Origin: Belnapia sp. F-4-1
Lineage (GTDB): Bacteria > Pseudomonadota > Alphaproteobacteria > Acetobacterales > Acetobacteraceae
NCBI RefSeq assembly: GCF_000802185.1
Contig: NZ_KN676113.1
Span: 3,637,019-3,701,018, forward strand
Direction: 5' to 3'
DNA length: 64,000 nt
This document shows, one piece after another, positions 31,949-40,097 of this stretch. Made by a program: the position numbers and the translations under genes. The notes under the pieces were generated by a model, which saw only the letters and a program-made list of their open reading frames with translations, searched no databases and was not told the DNA's origin. The first letter of the stretch is position 1; the number at the start of each line of letters is the position of its first letter.

Positions 31949-33430
31949 ATGGCTGACTACGATCTCGTGGTGCGCGGCGGGCAGGTGGCCAGCGGCTTCG
32001 GCACCATGCGCTGCGACATCGGCATTCGCGGCGGCCGCATCGTGGCGCTCGCCGAAAGCATTGCGGATGGCACGGCGACGCTCGATGCCGGCGGCCTGCT
32101 GGTCCTGCCCGGTGGCGTCGACAGCCATTGCCACATCGAGGAGCCGGCCCGCGGCGGCTATGTCGGCACCGGCGGCGACCTCGCGGTCACGGTGAACGAG
32201 GAGAGCTTCCGCACCGCCAGCACCTCCGCCTTCGCCGGCGGCACCACCAGCGTCGTCTGCTTTGTCCCGCAGTGGAAGGGCGAGGGCATCCTCCCCCGCC
32301 TCGCCGATTACGAGCAGCGCGCGGCGAAGGGGATGCTCGACTACAGCTTCCACCAGATCATCAGCGACCCGACCGACGAGGTGCTGGAGCGCGAGGTGCC
32401 GCAAATCGTGGCCCGCGGCATTCGCAGCCTCAAGGTATTCCTCACCTACGAGCCGCTGCACCTCAGCGACGAGCAGTTCCTCAAGGTACTGGTGACGGCC
32501 CGCCGCCATGGCTGCCTCGTCACCGTCCATTGCGAGAACTACGCTGCCATCAAGTGGCGGACCGAGATGCTCATCAAGGCCGGCATGACCGCGCCGAAAT
32601 ACCATGCCTGGTCCCGCCCCATCGTCGTCGAGCGCGAGGCGACGCACCGCGCCATCGCCCTGGCCGAACTCGTGGACCAGCCCATCCAGGTCTTCCATGT
32701 CAGCTGCGCCGAGGCGGCGGAGGAAATCGCCCGCGCCCAGCATCGCGGCCTCAAGGTCTGGGGCGAGACCTGCCCGCAATACCTGACGCTCACCGCCGCC
32801 GACATGGACCGCCCCGGCTTCGAGGGCGCCGCCTATATGTGCTCGCCCAGCCCGCGCACGGTCGAGGAACAGGGCCGCGTCTGGGAGATGATCCGCCGCG
32901 GCACGCTTGACGTCGTCTCCTCCGACCACTGCGGCTTCTCGATGGGCGGCGAGGCGGGCAAGGCGGCGAATGGCCGCGACGCCCCCTTCCGCGACATCCC
33001 GAACGGCATCCCCGGCCTCGCCGCCCGGCTGCCGATCCTGTTCAGCGAGGGGGTGTCGAAGGGCCGCATCACCCTCGACCACTTCGTGCGGCTGACGGCG
33101 ACCAACCCGGCCCGGCTGATGGGCCTCGCCCCGCGCAAGGGCGTCATCGCCATCGGCGCCGACGCCGACCTCGCCCTGTGGGATCCGAAGAAGAAGGCGG
33201 TCATTAAGAATCCGTTGATGCAACATGCTATCGACTACACTCCCTACGAAGGGCTGGAAGTCACCGGTTGGCCGGTGGCGACGATCCGGCGGGGGGAGGT
33301 CGTGATGCGCGATGGTGTGGTGCAGGCCGAACCGGGCAGCGGGCAGTTCCTGCCCCGCGGCGCTTACGACTTCATCGCCCCGCGGGGCGTGCTGGCGAAC
33401 GGCTTCGACGCCGCCCCCGCGCCGTCATGA
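31949..33430 (+). CDS. Hydantoinase/dihydropyrimidinase-family amidohydrolase
   Basis: 493-residue cyclic amidohydrolase. Metal-site residues in order: HCH after GGVDS, Lys of IRSLKVFLTYE (the carboxylated lysine), His in VTVHCEN, His in VFHVSCAEA and Asp in VSSDHCGFS. This is the dihydropyrimidinase/D-hydantoinase arrangement, with HCH in place of the usual HTH. Dihydropyrimidine, hydantoin or another cyclic ureide is the likely substrate. Next to a TRAP importer, it may act on an imported compound. The unknown 120-residue gene overlaps its stop by 4 bp. Confidence 0.88.
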   Translation: MADYDLVVRGGQVASGFGTMRCDIGIRGGRIVALAESIADGTATLDAGGLLVLPGGVDSHCHIEEPARGGYVGTGGDLAVTVNEESFRTASTSAFAGGTTSVVCFVPQWKGEGILPRLADYEQRAAKGMLDYSFHQIISDPTDEVLEREVPQIVARGIRSLKVFLTYEPLHLSDEQFLKVLVTARRHGCLVTVHCENYAAIKWRTEMLIKAGMTAPKYHAWSRPIVVEREATHRAIALAELVDQPIQVFHVSCAEAAEEIARAQHRGLKVWGETCPQYLTLTAADMDRPGFEGAAYMCSPSPRTVEEQGRVWEMIRRGTLDVVSSDHCGFSMGGEAGKAANGRDAPFRDIPNGIPGLAARLPILFSEGVSKGRITLDHFVRLTATNPARLMGLAPRKGVIAIGADADLALWDPKKKAVIKNPLMQHAIDYTPYEGLEVTGWPVATIRRGEVVMRDGVVQAEPGSGQFLPRGAYDFIAPRGVLANGFDAAPAPS

Positions 33431-33789
33431 TCCCCTCGGAGCCGGACTACACCGCCTATAACGCGGCCGACGAGCCCTGGCGCATCGCCCGCCTCATCCG
33501 CACCGATGGCCGCGTCCGCGAGCTGCTGAGGATCATGACGGCGGAGTCCCCCGTCGGCGAGGGCAGCGAGGGCGAACGCATCTGGGCCGCCCATGTCATC
33601 CGCCTGCATGACGAGCGCGGCCTGCTGGAGGCGCACTGCACCGCTGCCCTCGGCGGCTCCGGCTGGCTGCCGGTCATCGCCCTGGCGCTGGCCCGCGCCT
33701 GGGACGGCGAGGACGAACAGGCCATCGCCTTTCTCGTCGAGGGCGAGACGCTTCCCTGGCCGCTGGACTCGATCCTGCTGGCGCCCTGA
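33427..33789 (+). CDS. Unknown 120-residue protein
   Basis: Not recognised. 120 residues, acidic, no signal peptide or clear membrane segment; a central IWAAHVIRLHDERGLLEAHC region and a hydrophobic helix (LPVIALALARAW). The ATG overlaps the amidohydrolase stop by 4 bp (ATGA), so it is probably translated with it and may assist that enzyme. It is convergent with the DNA glycosylase gene, leaving 3 bases between them. Confidence 0.7.
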   Translation: MIPSEPDYTAYNAADEPWRIARLIRTDGRVRELLRIMTAESPVGEGSEGERIWAAHVIRLHDERGLLEAHCTAALGGSGWLPVIALALARAWDGEDEQAIAFLVEGETLPWPLDSILLAP

Positions 33790-33792
33790 GCC

Positions 33793-34467
33793 TCAGCCAT
33801 CCTCCACCGCGGGCCGGCCGGTGACGAAGCGCCAATGGTGCCAGAGCAGCCGCGCGGCAAGCGAGCGCCAGGGCCTCCAGCCCTCGGCCAGCACGGCGAG
33901 CGCCTTCGGCCCTGGCCGTGCCGGCAGGCCAAGCAGATGCGCCGCGCTCGCCGCCAATGCGAGGTCGCCGGCGGGGAAGACATCCGGCCGTTGCTCGGCG
34001 AAGAGCAGATGGACCGCCGCCGTCCAGGGGCCGAGGCCCTTCACTGCCGCGATATGGGCAACCGCCTCCGCATCGCTCATCGCGGGTAGGGCGATGAAGT
34101 CGAGCCGGCCTTCGATGCAGGCCGCAGCGAGCGAGCGGGCATGCGCCGCCTTGGGGCGGGAGAGGCCGGCGATGCCGCAGAGCGTCGCATCATCCATCGC
34201 CAGCAGCCCGGCGGGATCGAGCGCGCCGGGCAGGGCCGCGAGCCGGCGCCAGATGGCCGCCGCGGCCTGGTTGCTAATCTGCTGGCCGCAGATGGCGCGG
34301 AGCAGGCCAGGGAAGCCGGGCTGTCGGGTGCGCCAGGGAAGCGGCCCGGCCGCCGCCTCGATCGCGCCGAGGCGCGGGTCGGCAGCGGCCAGGGCCGCGA
34401 GCCCTTCCCTCGCCCAGGGGGGTGGGGCGGGGAAGGGTGGCGGGAATGGGGAGGAGGGTGGGACCAT
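33793..34467 (-). CDS. DNA-3-methyladenine glycosylase II-family protein (HhH-GPD)
   Basis: 224-residue DNA repair glycosylase that removes alkylated bases. The GQQIS motif after AICGQQISNQAA, the helix-hairpin-helix VKGLGPWTAAVHLLF and the catalytic Asp of FPAGDLAL are all present. It lacks the N-terminal extra domain of E. coli AlkA, so it is the short form. The first ~20 residues are Pro-rich; a later start is possible. It is divergent from the two-component operon. Confidence 0.85.
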   Translation of the reverse strand: MVPPSSPFPPPFPAPPPWAREGLAALAAADPRLGAIEAAAGPLPWRTRQPGFPGLLRAICGQQISNQAAAAIWRRLAALPGALDPAGLLAMDDATLCGIAGLSRPKAAHARSLAAACIEGRLDFIALPAMSDAEAVAHIAAVKGLGPWTAAVHLLFAEQRPDVFPAGDLALAASAAHLLGLPARPGPKALAVLAEGWRPWRSLAARLLWHHWRFVTGRPAVEDG

Positions 34468-34574
34468 CCCCGCCGCCTATACCCATCGGCGACCGGGATG
34501 GGGAAGCCGGCCGCCTGGGCTTCCCTGAAGCTGCGCCCTGGACGTTACTGCCGGAAGGCCCCAGGCGTGGCGAA

Positions 34575-34619
34575 ATGCAACGGCATGCAACCAGGGCGGC
34601 TTTGGCAACCTGGCGCAAC
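34575..34619 (+). promoter_or_regulatory. Tandem direct repeats upstream of the OmpR-type regulator
   Basis: Four copies of a NNGCAAC heptamer start at 34575 (ATGCAAC), 34585 (ATGCAAC), 34603 (TGGCAAC) and 34613 (GCGCAAC), that is spaced 10, 18 and 10 bases. Pairs of direct repeats one helical turn apart are the usual binding pattern of OmpR/PhoB winged-helix regulators. The array ends 46 bases before the regulator's start, where it could overlap a -35 region. Autoregulation is inferred. Confidence 0.45.
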
Positions 34620-34665
34620 AACATCCTGCTCGGAATGGCGCGGGGCGCGCTATGTTACGAGGACC

Positions 34666-35385
34666 ATGGAACCCCAGCCTCATATCCTGGTCGTCGATGA
34701 TGACCGTGAGATCCGTGACCTTCTCTCGAAATTCCTCGAGCGACAGGGCATGCGCGTCGCCGCCGCCCGGGATGCGAAGGAGGCCCGCCGCCTCTGGCCG
34801 CTCGGCCGCTACCATCTGGTGGTGCTCGACCTCATGCTGCCCGGGGAAAGCGGCCTCGACTTCGCCAAATGGCTTCGCGCACAAGGCGACGTGCCGATCG
34901 TCATGCTGACCGCCATGGCGGATGAAACGGACCGCATCGTCGGGCTCGAGCTCGGTGCCGATGACTATCTCAGCAAGCCCTTCAACCCACGGGAGCTGCT
35001 GGCGCGGGTGCGGGCCGTGCTGCGCCGCGCCTCGGGCGAGGCAGGGGCGCCATCGGCGGCGCCGGCCAAGTCCATCCGCTTCGGCGGCTGGACGCTGGAG
35101 CCGTCGCGGCGCCGCCTGCTCAACCCGGACGGGGCCGAGGTGCCTCTCACGGGCGGCGAATATGAGCTGCTGCAGGTGCTGGTGGAGCGGCCGAACCGCG
35201 TCCTCACCCGCGACATGCTGATGGACCTGCTGCGCGGCCGCCAGGCGGGCCCTTTCGACCGGGCGATCGACGTCGCCGTCTCCCGGCTGCGGCGAAAGCT
35301 CGAGGATGACGGGCGCAACCCGAGCCTCATCAAGACGGTGCGCGGCGGCGGCTATGTGCTGGCCGCGACGGTGGAGCGCAGTTGA
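34666..35385 (+). CDS. OmpR-family response regulator
   Basis: 239-residue DNA-binding regulator. Receiver: acidic pocket VVDDD, phospho-acceptor Asp55 (VVLDLMLPGE), Lys104 (LSKPFNP). A C-terminal winged helix follows (LTGGEYELLQVLVERPNRVLTRDMLMDLLRG, SRLRRKLEDD). The ATG at 34666 has GAGGA upstream; the long in-frame upstream extension is not conserved. It overlaps the kinase gene by 4 bp and is the cognate partner. Confidence 0.93.
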   Translation: MEPQPHILVVDDDREIRDLLSKFLERQGMRVAAARDAKEARRLWPLGRYHLVVLDLMLPGESGLDFAKWLRAQGDVPIVMLTAMADETDRIVGLELGADDYLSKPFNPRELLARVRAVLRRASGEAGAPSAAPAKSIRFGGWTLEPSRRRLLNPDGAEVPLTGGEYELLQVLVERPNRVLTRDMLMDLLRGRQAGPFDRAIDVAVSRLRRKLEDDGRNPSLIKTVRGGGYVLAATVERS

Positions 35386-36758
35386 GCGCCACTTCCCCGA
35401 CCGCGCCCTGGCGCTTCTGGCCGCGAAGCCTCGCCGGGCGGACGGCCCTCGTCCTGCTGCTGGCGCTCACCGCCGTCCAGGCGGCGGGGCTGACCATCCA
35501 TGCGCTCGACCGCGTCGACCTCCAGCGCTTCGCCCAGGCGCGGGAGATCTCGGCGCGGTCGATCAGCGCCTGGCGCACGGTCATCCTCGCGCCGGCGGAC
35601 CGGCGCGGGCAGATGCTGGCTGAGCTGGAGCTGCCGCAGGGGCTGGAGGCGACGCTCGACGAGAAGCCGCTCGCCCGGCTGGACCAGCCGCCGGTCCCGC
35701 CGCCCATCGCGCGGATGCTGCGGCTGGAGCAGCTCATAAGCGGATCGCCGCGCTTCCGCCCGCGCGAGGTGCTGACCTCCTGGGGCGAGCGCGGGCCGCT
35801 CTTTTTCGTCAGCCTCCGCCTGCCGAGCGGGGAGTGGCTGAACCTCCGCATCACCTTGCCGCCGCCGCGGCCCTGGCATTCGGAAACCTTCCTCATCGCC
35901 TTCTTCGCCATGACGCTGGCGGCGGGGTTGCTGATCAATTGGGCCGTGCGGCGGCTGACCCGGCCGGTGCGGCTGCTGGCCGAGGCGGCGGAGCGGCTGG
36001 GACGCGATGTCAACGCGCCTCCCATGCCGGAGCGCGGCCCGACCGAGGTGGCCAAGGCGGCGCATGCCTTCAACACCATGGCGGAGCGCATCCGCCGCTT
36101 CGTCGGCGACCGGACGCAGATGCTGGCGGCCATCGGCCACGACCTGCGGACGCCGATCACCCGGCTGCGCCTCCGCGCGGAGTTCATGGACGACGACGAG
36201 CAGCGGCGGAAGATGCTGGCCGATCTCGACGAGATGGAGGCGATGGTGGCGGCAACCCTCGCCTTCGCCCGCGACGATTCGACAGGTGAGCCGACCGTGG
36301 CGCTCGACCTCGCCGCGCTTTGCCGCACGGTGCTGGACGAGGCGGCGGATGCGCGGCCGGACCTCGCCGAGGCGATCGGCTATCGCGGGCCGGAGCGGCT
36401 GGTGGTCCAGGCGCGACCGGTGGCGCTGAAGCGGGCGCTCGCCAATCTGGTCGGCAATGCGCTGGCCTATGGCGGGGCGGCGCGGCTGGCGCTGACCGGA
36501 CCTGAGGCGCCAGGAGGGCCAGGGGCGGGCGTGGTGCGGCTGGCGGTGGAGGATGAGGGGCCAGGTATCCCGGACGACCAGCTGGAGGCGGTGTTCCAGC
36601 CCTTCCGGCGGCTGGAGGCGAGCCGGAACCGGGAGACGGGCGGGACAGGGCTCGGCCTGCCGATCGCGCGCAACATCTTCCGGGCGCATGGCGGGGATGT
36701 GGTGCTGCGGAACCGCGAGGGGGGCGGGCTGCTGGCGCTGGCGACGCTGCCGGGATAG
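35382..36758 (+). CDS. EnvZ-type sensor histidine kinase
   Basis: 458-residue inner-membrane kinase. An N-terminal helix (TALVLLLALTAVQAAGLTI) and a second helix (TFLIAFFAMTLAAGLLINWAV) enclose a periplasmic region of about 120 residues. HAMP, then the H-box with His253 (AIGHDLRTPITRL), then N-box (ANLVGNALAYG), G1 (EDEGPGIP) and G2 (GGTGLGLPIARN). The TTG start overlaps the regulator stop by 4 bp (TTGA). The periplasmic region does not reveal the signal. Confidence 0.92.
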   Translation: MSATSPTAPWRFWPRSLAGRTALVLLLALTAVQAAGLTIHALDRVDLQRFAQAREISARSISAWRTVILAPADRRGQMLAELELPQGLEATLDEKPLARLDQPPVPPPIARMLRLEQLISGSPRFRPREVLTSWGERGPLFFVSLRLPSGEWLNLRITLPPPRPWHSETFLIAFFAMTLAAGLLINWAVRRLTRPVRLLAEAAERLGRDVNAPPMPERGPTEVAKAAHAFNTMAERIRRFVGDRTQMLAAIGHDLRTPITRLRLRAEFMDDDEQRRKMLADLDEMEAMVAATLAFARDDSTGEPTVALDLAALCRTVLDEAADARPDLAEAIGYRGPERLVVQARPVALKRALANLVGNALAYGGAARLALTGPEAPGGPGAGVVRLAVEDEGPGIPDDQLEAVFQPFRRLEASRNRETGGTGLGLPIARNIFRAHGGDVVLRNREGGGLLALATLPG

Positions 36759-36920
36759 GCGACGATCCGGCAGCTTTCTGACAAACCCTCCCGATCGGCT
36801 GGCGGAGCTCGCTTGACGCGGATGGAATTGTCAAAGAACAAGGAATATGATCCTATACAGGCCGGTGCGGAAAAGCAAGGACAGCGGGAAACCAGCGGCC
36901 CGCCCGCGCGTCGCCTGTGC

Positions 36921-37343
36921 ATGGAGGATGATGCCGCGCCGCCCATGGTGGAACTGATCGAGGGGCGCCTCGAACGGCTCGGCCTGACCCCGGAGGAGGC
37001 GAGCCGCGCCGCCGGCCTGCAGCCCGATTTCCTCGACCGGCTGCGCGAGGGGCGGGTGGCGGTGCCGCGGGGCGACCGGCTGCGGCGGCTGGCCGAGGCC
37101 CTCTCCACGTCCGTCTCCTATCTCGTCGGGCTTGACCCGGACGTGCCGCCGCCGGCCGAGTGGCTGGAGGAGGAACAGGGCTCGCTCGGCCTGCTCGCCG
37201 GCGACGAGGAGGGGTTGCTGCGGGCCTATCGGAAGCTGGAATTCAGCGCCAAGGCGGCGGTGCTGCTGGTGGTGCGCAGAATGGCCGGGCCGGAGGAGGC
37301 GCCGGATGCCGTGCCGGCGAAGCAGGTGAAAGGCCGTCGCTGA
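36921..37343 (+). CDS. Small helix-turn-helix (XRE-like) regulator
   Basis: 140-residue protein with an XRE-type HTH near residues 12-50 (IEGRLERLGLTPEEASRAAGLQPDFLDRLREG, followed by LRRLAEALSTSVSYLVGLD), then an acidic linker and a C-terminal helix. The ATG at 36921 begins next to the domain. The frame is open to 36813 and an AT-rich segment lies there (ATGs at 36822), so a longer start cannot be excluded. Its regulatory target is unknown. Confidence 0.7.
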   Translation: MEDDAAPPMVELIEGRLERLGLTPEEASRAAGLQPDFLDRLREGRVAVPRGDRLRRLAEALSTSVSYLVGLDPDVPPPAEWLEEEQGSLGLLAGDEEGLLRAYRKLEFSAKAAVLLVVRRMAGPEEAPDAVPAKQVKGRR

Positions 37344-37469
37344 AGCAAGCTCCGGTCAGCTGCTTCGGCCTGATCGGAGGTCACTATGGCAGGCTCATGC
37401 CGATGGAGCCGGTGACCGAGGGATAATCGAATCAGGTCCGGCCATGACGGTGGGGATGGGCGGCCAGGG

Positions 37470-37684
37470 ACGATATCGGCAAGCCAGCCGTAATGGTAGC
37501 GGCATTGGGCGATCTCGATCCGCCGGGTCTCGCCCCTGCCAGGCGGCGATATCGCGCTTGGAGAGGATCACCGCATTGCCCTTGCCGCCGCAGCGGTGAC
37601 CAGCAGAGGGGCGGCGCTGTCCACCGCCTCGTCCATGTCGCGGGCGAGGTTGTCGCGCAGCCCGGTAAAGGAAATCCGAGGCAA
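37470..37684 (-). pseudogene. Fossil YefM-YoeB toxin-antitoxin module
   Basis: The minus strand carries the N-terminal half of a Phd/YefM antitoxin, starting at a TTG at 37684 preceded by GGAGG: PRISFTGLRDNLARDMDE, then VDSAAPLLVT. A single-base shift then moves the frame; the sequence continues as GGKGNAVILSKRDIAAWQ in the next frame. Shortly after, in a third frame, comes ETRRIEIAQCRYHYG, the C-terminal end of a YoeB-type toxin. The middle (end of the antitoxin and about three quarters of the toxin) is missing. A TGTAC core like YefM operators lies at 37701-37705. This fills most of the 400-base stretch 37344-37740; nothing else is seen there. Confidence 0.65.
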
Positions 37685-37740
37685 GGACCCCCGCCTCCAC
37701 GTACAAGTGTGGCACGTCGCTGTGGCGGGCAGGCCTCGGC

Positions 37741-38709
37741 CTATTCGATGCGGATGCCGGCCTGGCGGATGAGGGCGCCGTAGCGCTCGGCATCGCGGTT
37801 CAGCAGGGCGGCGGCCTCGGCGCTGGTGCCGCCGCCGGGGATGAAGCCGGCTTCGCGGATGCGCGGGCGCAGCACTGGGTCGGCGAGGGCGGTGCCGAGG
37901 GCGGCGGCCCAGCGGTCGCGGATCGGTGCCGGCAGGCCGGCGGGGCCCATCAGCATGTACCAGACATTGGCGTCGAAGCCGGGGAAGCCGCTCTCGGCGA
38001 CGGTCGGCAAGTCGGGCAGCCAGTCGATGCGCTCGGGCATGGTCGTCGCCAGCGCCCGGACCCGCTCGCCGCGGATATGCGGCAGGTAGGTCGGGAAGGT
38101 GTCGATGGCAAGGTCGATGCGCCCGGCGAGAATCTCGTTCACCGCCTGGCCGGTGCCGCGAAAGGGCACATGGGTCATCCGGATGCCGGCCGCCATGGCG
38201 AGCAGCTCAGCCGCCAGATGCTGCTGAGTGGCGACGCCGGACGAGGAGTAGTTCAGCCCGCCGGGGTTCTCGCGGGCACGGGCGATGAGGCCGGCGAGGT
38301 CGCGGGCGGGGGAAGCGAGCGGCACCACCGCGACCAGGGGGACGGTGGCGGCGAGGGCGATGGCCGTCTGGTCGCGGTGGATGTCGAAGGGAGGCGGCGT
38401 CATCTGCGGCGGCACGACGGCGGAGGCGCTGACGGTGCTCATCAGCACGGTATGGCCATCCGGCGCGGCGCGGCTGTTGACCTGCGCGGCGATGGTGCCG
38501 CTGGCGCCCGGCCGATTCTCCACGGCGATGGGGACGCCAAAGGCCTGTTGCAGGGCAGGGGCGACGAGGCGGGCGATGATGTCCGTGCCGCCGCCCGGGG
38601 CGAAGCCGACCAGCAGAGTGATGGAGCGGCTCGGCTGCCAGTCGGACTGGGCACGGGCGAGGGCGGGCAGGGCGAATGGTGCGGCCAGCAGGCTGCGGCG
38701 GCTGGGCAT
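37741..38709 (-). CDS. Bug-family (TctC-type) tripartite transporter substrate-binding protein
   Basis: 322-residue periplasmic protein. An N-terminal PSRRSLLAAPFALPALARAQ signal peptide with twin Arg precedes the Bug core (ITLLVGFAPGGGTDIIARL, VENRPGASG, THVPFRGTG, WYMLMGPAGLPAPI). No TctA/TctB membrane subunits are adjacent, as is common for Bug proteins. It may bind a carboxylate or an aromatic amide and serve catabolic genes nearby (39262-42448), but no ligand is evident. Confidence 0.88.
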   Translation of the reverse strand: MPSRRSLLAAPFALPALARAQSDWQPSRSITLLVGFAPGGGTDIIARLVAPALQQAFGVPIAVENRPGASGTIAAQVNSRAAPDGHTVLMSTVSASAVVPPQMTPPPFDIHRDQTAIALAATVPLVAVVPLASPARDLAGLIARARENPGGLNYSSSGVATQQHLAAELLAMAAGIRMTHVPFRGTGQAVNEILAGRIDLAIDTFPTYLPHIRGERVRALATTMPERIDWLPDLPTVAESGFPGFDANVWYMLMGPAGLPAPIRDRWAAALGTALADPVLRPRIREAGFIPGGGTSAEAAALLNRDAERYGALIRQAGIRIE

Positions 38710-38774
38710 GGCGGTTTCCTCCAGGCTTTTGCCGATGGATACCGCAGCCGGCGGGACCTGGATATGCCAAGGGA

Positions 38775-38794
38775 CGGCCCCCTTGCGGAGGCCG
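38775..38794 (-). terminator. Imperfect hairpin below the Pro/Gly-rich protein gene
   Basis: CGGCCCCC pairs with GGAGGCCG across a TTGC loop, 8 positions with one mismatch, 29 bases beyond the stop at 38824 on the minus strand. It could stop that transcript before the Bug gene. There is no T tract. Confidence 0.35.
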
Positions 38795-38823
38795 GCCCCC
38801 GAGCGTTCAGGCGAGGCGGGAGA

Positions 38824-39174
38824 TCAGCCGCCGCCGCCGCTCTGCGGGTTGTTGCTGGTACCGCCGCCGCCAGGGCCCGAGCCGGGACGGATGGCGCCGC
38901 CCGGGGTCAGCGGGCTGCCGCCGGTGCCGGCGCCGAGGCCAGGCGGGTTGGCCATGCCCGGAGGCGGCGCGCCGCGGCCGCTCGGCATCACGCCGCGATC
39001 GGCATTGCCGGGCGTGCCGGTGCCGGCGGTGACGCCGCCGCCCGGCTGCGGCAGGGTGCCGGGCGCGTTCGGTACGGCATTCGGGCTGGTGGTGCTGGTC
39101 TGGGCATGGGCGTCGACCATGCCGACCGTGGCCAGGCCGGCCAGGGCGGCGGTGATGATAGCGATGCGTCGCAT
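38824..39174 (-). CDS. Secreted Pro/Gly-rich low-complexity protein
   Basis: 116 residues. An N-terminal signal peptide (RRIAIITAALAGLATVGMVDAHAQ) ends in a canonical AxA cleavage site. The mature ~90 residues are Gly, Pro, Ser, Thr and Asn, with repeated PGG/GTG-type runs and no Cys. The ATG at 39174 has GAGGG about 8 bases upstream; an earlier in-frame start would disrupt the signal peptide. No function recognised; it is likely a periplasmic or surface disordered protein. Confidence 0.7.
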   Translation of the reverse strand: MRRIAIITAALAGLATVGMVDAHAQTSTTSPNAVPNAPGTLPQPGGGVTAGTGTPGNADRGVMPSGRGAPPPGMANPPGLGAGTGGSPLTPGGAIRPGSGPGGGGTSNNPQSGGGG

Positions 39175-39261
39175 GGGGCTTTCCCTCCTCGTGACGTGTG
39201 TGTCACGGAGAAAGCGCAACTGCGGCGTCCCGGTTCATTTCACGGTGGCGATATACGAAGC

Positions 39262-40038
39262 TTAGGTTCCGCTCCAGGCGGCGGGACGGCGGGCGAGGAA
39301 GCTCTCGACTCCCTCGTGGAAGTCGCGGCTGGTGAAGCACATGGTCACCAGATCGTCGCCATCGACCTGGCGGGCGGCGAGGCGAAGGCGGCGCATCGCC
39401 TCCTTGGTGGCGCGAAGCGTCAGCGGGGCATGGCCGGCGATGGTGCGCGCGAGCGCTTCGGCGCGGACCTGCAAGGCGGCGTGGTCGGGCAGAATCTCGG
39501 AGACGAGGCCGATCGCGCGTGCTTCCTCCGCCTCGACGAGGCGGGCGGTATAGATGAGGTCGAGCACGCGGGCCGGGCCGATCAGCGCGGCGAGGCGGCC
39601 GTAATTCGCCATCGACAGGCAGTTGCCGAGCGTCTTGGCGATGGGGAAGCCGATGCGGGCATTGCTGGCCGCGATGCGGAGGTCGCAGACGGCGGCGATG
39701 GCGGCGCCGCCGCCGGTCGCGGCGCCGGCAATGGCGGCGATGGTGGGCTTCGGGCATTCCTCGAGGGCGACGAGGACGCGGTCGATGCGTTCCTCATAGG
39801 CGAGGGCGTCCTCGGGCGTGCGGAACTCCTTGAACTGGGAGATGTCGGTGCCGGCGGCGAAGGCCTTCTCGCCGGCGCCGGTGATGACGATGGCCTTGAG
39901 ATCGGCATCGTCGGCGGCGCCGAGGGCGATTTCGCGCAGGCGTTCGTACATCGGGAAGGTGAGGGCGTTGCGGGCCTGCGGCCTGTTCAGCGTGACGAAG
40001 CCGATGCCGTCGCGGCGTTCGTAGAGCAGTTCATCCAT
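39262..40038 (-). CDS. Enoyl-CoA hydratase/isomerase-family protein lacking both hydratase glutamates
   Basis: 258-residue crotonase-fold protein. Oxyanion-hole segments are AGTDISQF and TGGGAAIAAVCDLRIA. In classical enoyl-CoA hydratase the glutamates lie in GGGCEL and in PExxLG; here these read GGGAAI and FPIAKTLG, so neither Glu is present. It is thus probably not a simple hydratase; isomerase, thioesterase or decarboxylase chemistry is possible. The ATG at 40038 has GGGAGG upstream. It is divergent from the CoA transferase across 59 bp. Confidence 0.82.
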   Translation of the reverse strand: MDELLYERRDGIGFVTLNRPQARNALTFPMYERLREIALGAADDADLKAIVITGAGEKAFAAGTDISQFKEFRTPEDALAYEERIDRVLVALEECPKPTIAAIAGAATGGGAAIAAVCDLRIAASNARIGFPIAKTLGNCLSMANYGRLAALIGPARVLDLIYTARLVEAEEARAIGLVSEILPDHAALQVRAEALARTIAGHAPLTLRATKEAMRRLRLAARQVDGDDLVTMCFTSRDFHEGVESFLARRPAAWSGT

Positions 40039-40097
40039 GGACTTGCCTCCCCGGGGGTTCGGGGCAAGGCTAGCCGCATCGAGAGGAGCCTCCAACC

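Noticed and set aside
36813-36859. TTGACG, TTGTCA, TATGAT and TATACA boxes upstream of the HTH regulator
   Set aside because: Spacing between boxes (12, 20 or 27 bases) does not make a convincing sigma-70 promoter; the TTG start there also lacks a ribosome-binding site.
37395-37793. Minus-strand open frame of 132 residues over the TA fossil
   Set aside because: Not a real protein as a whole; only part of it matches the antitoxin, after a frame change, and the rest is off-frame sequence.
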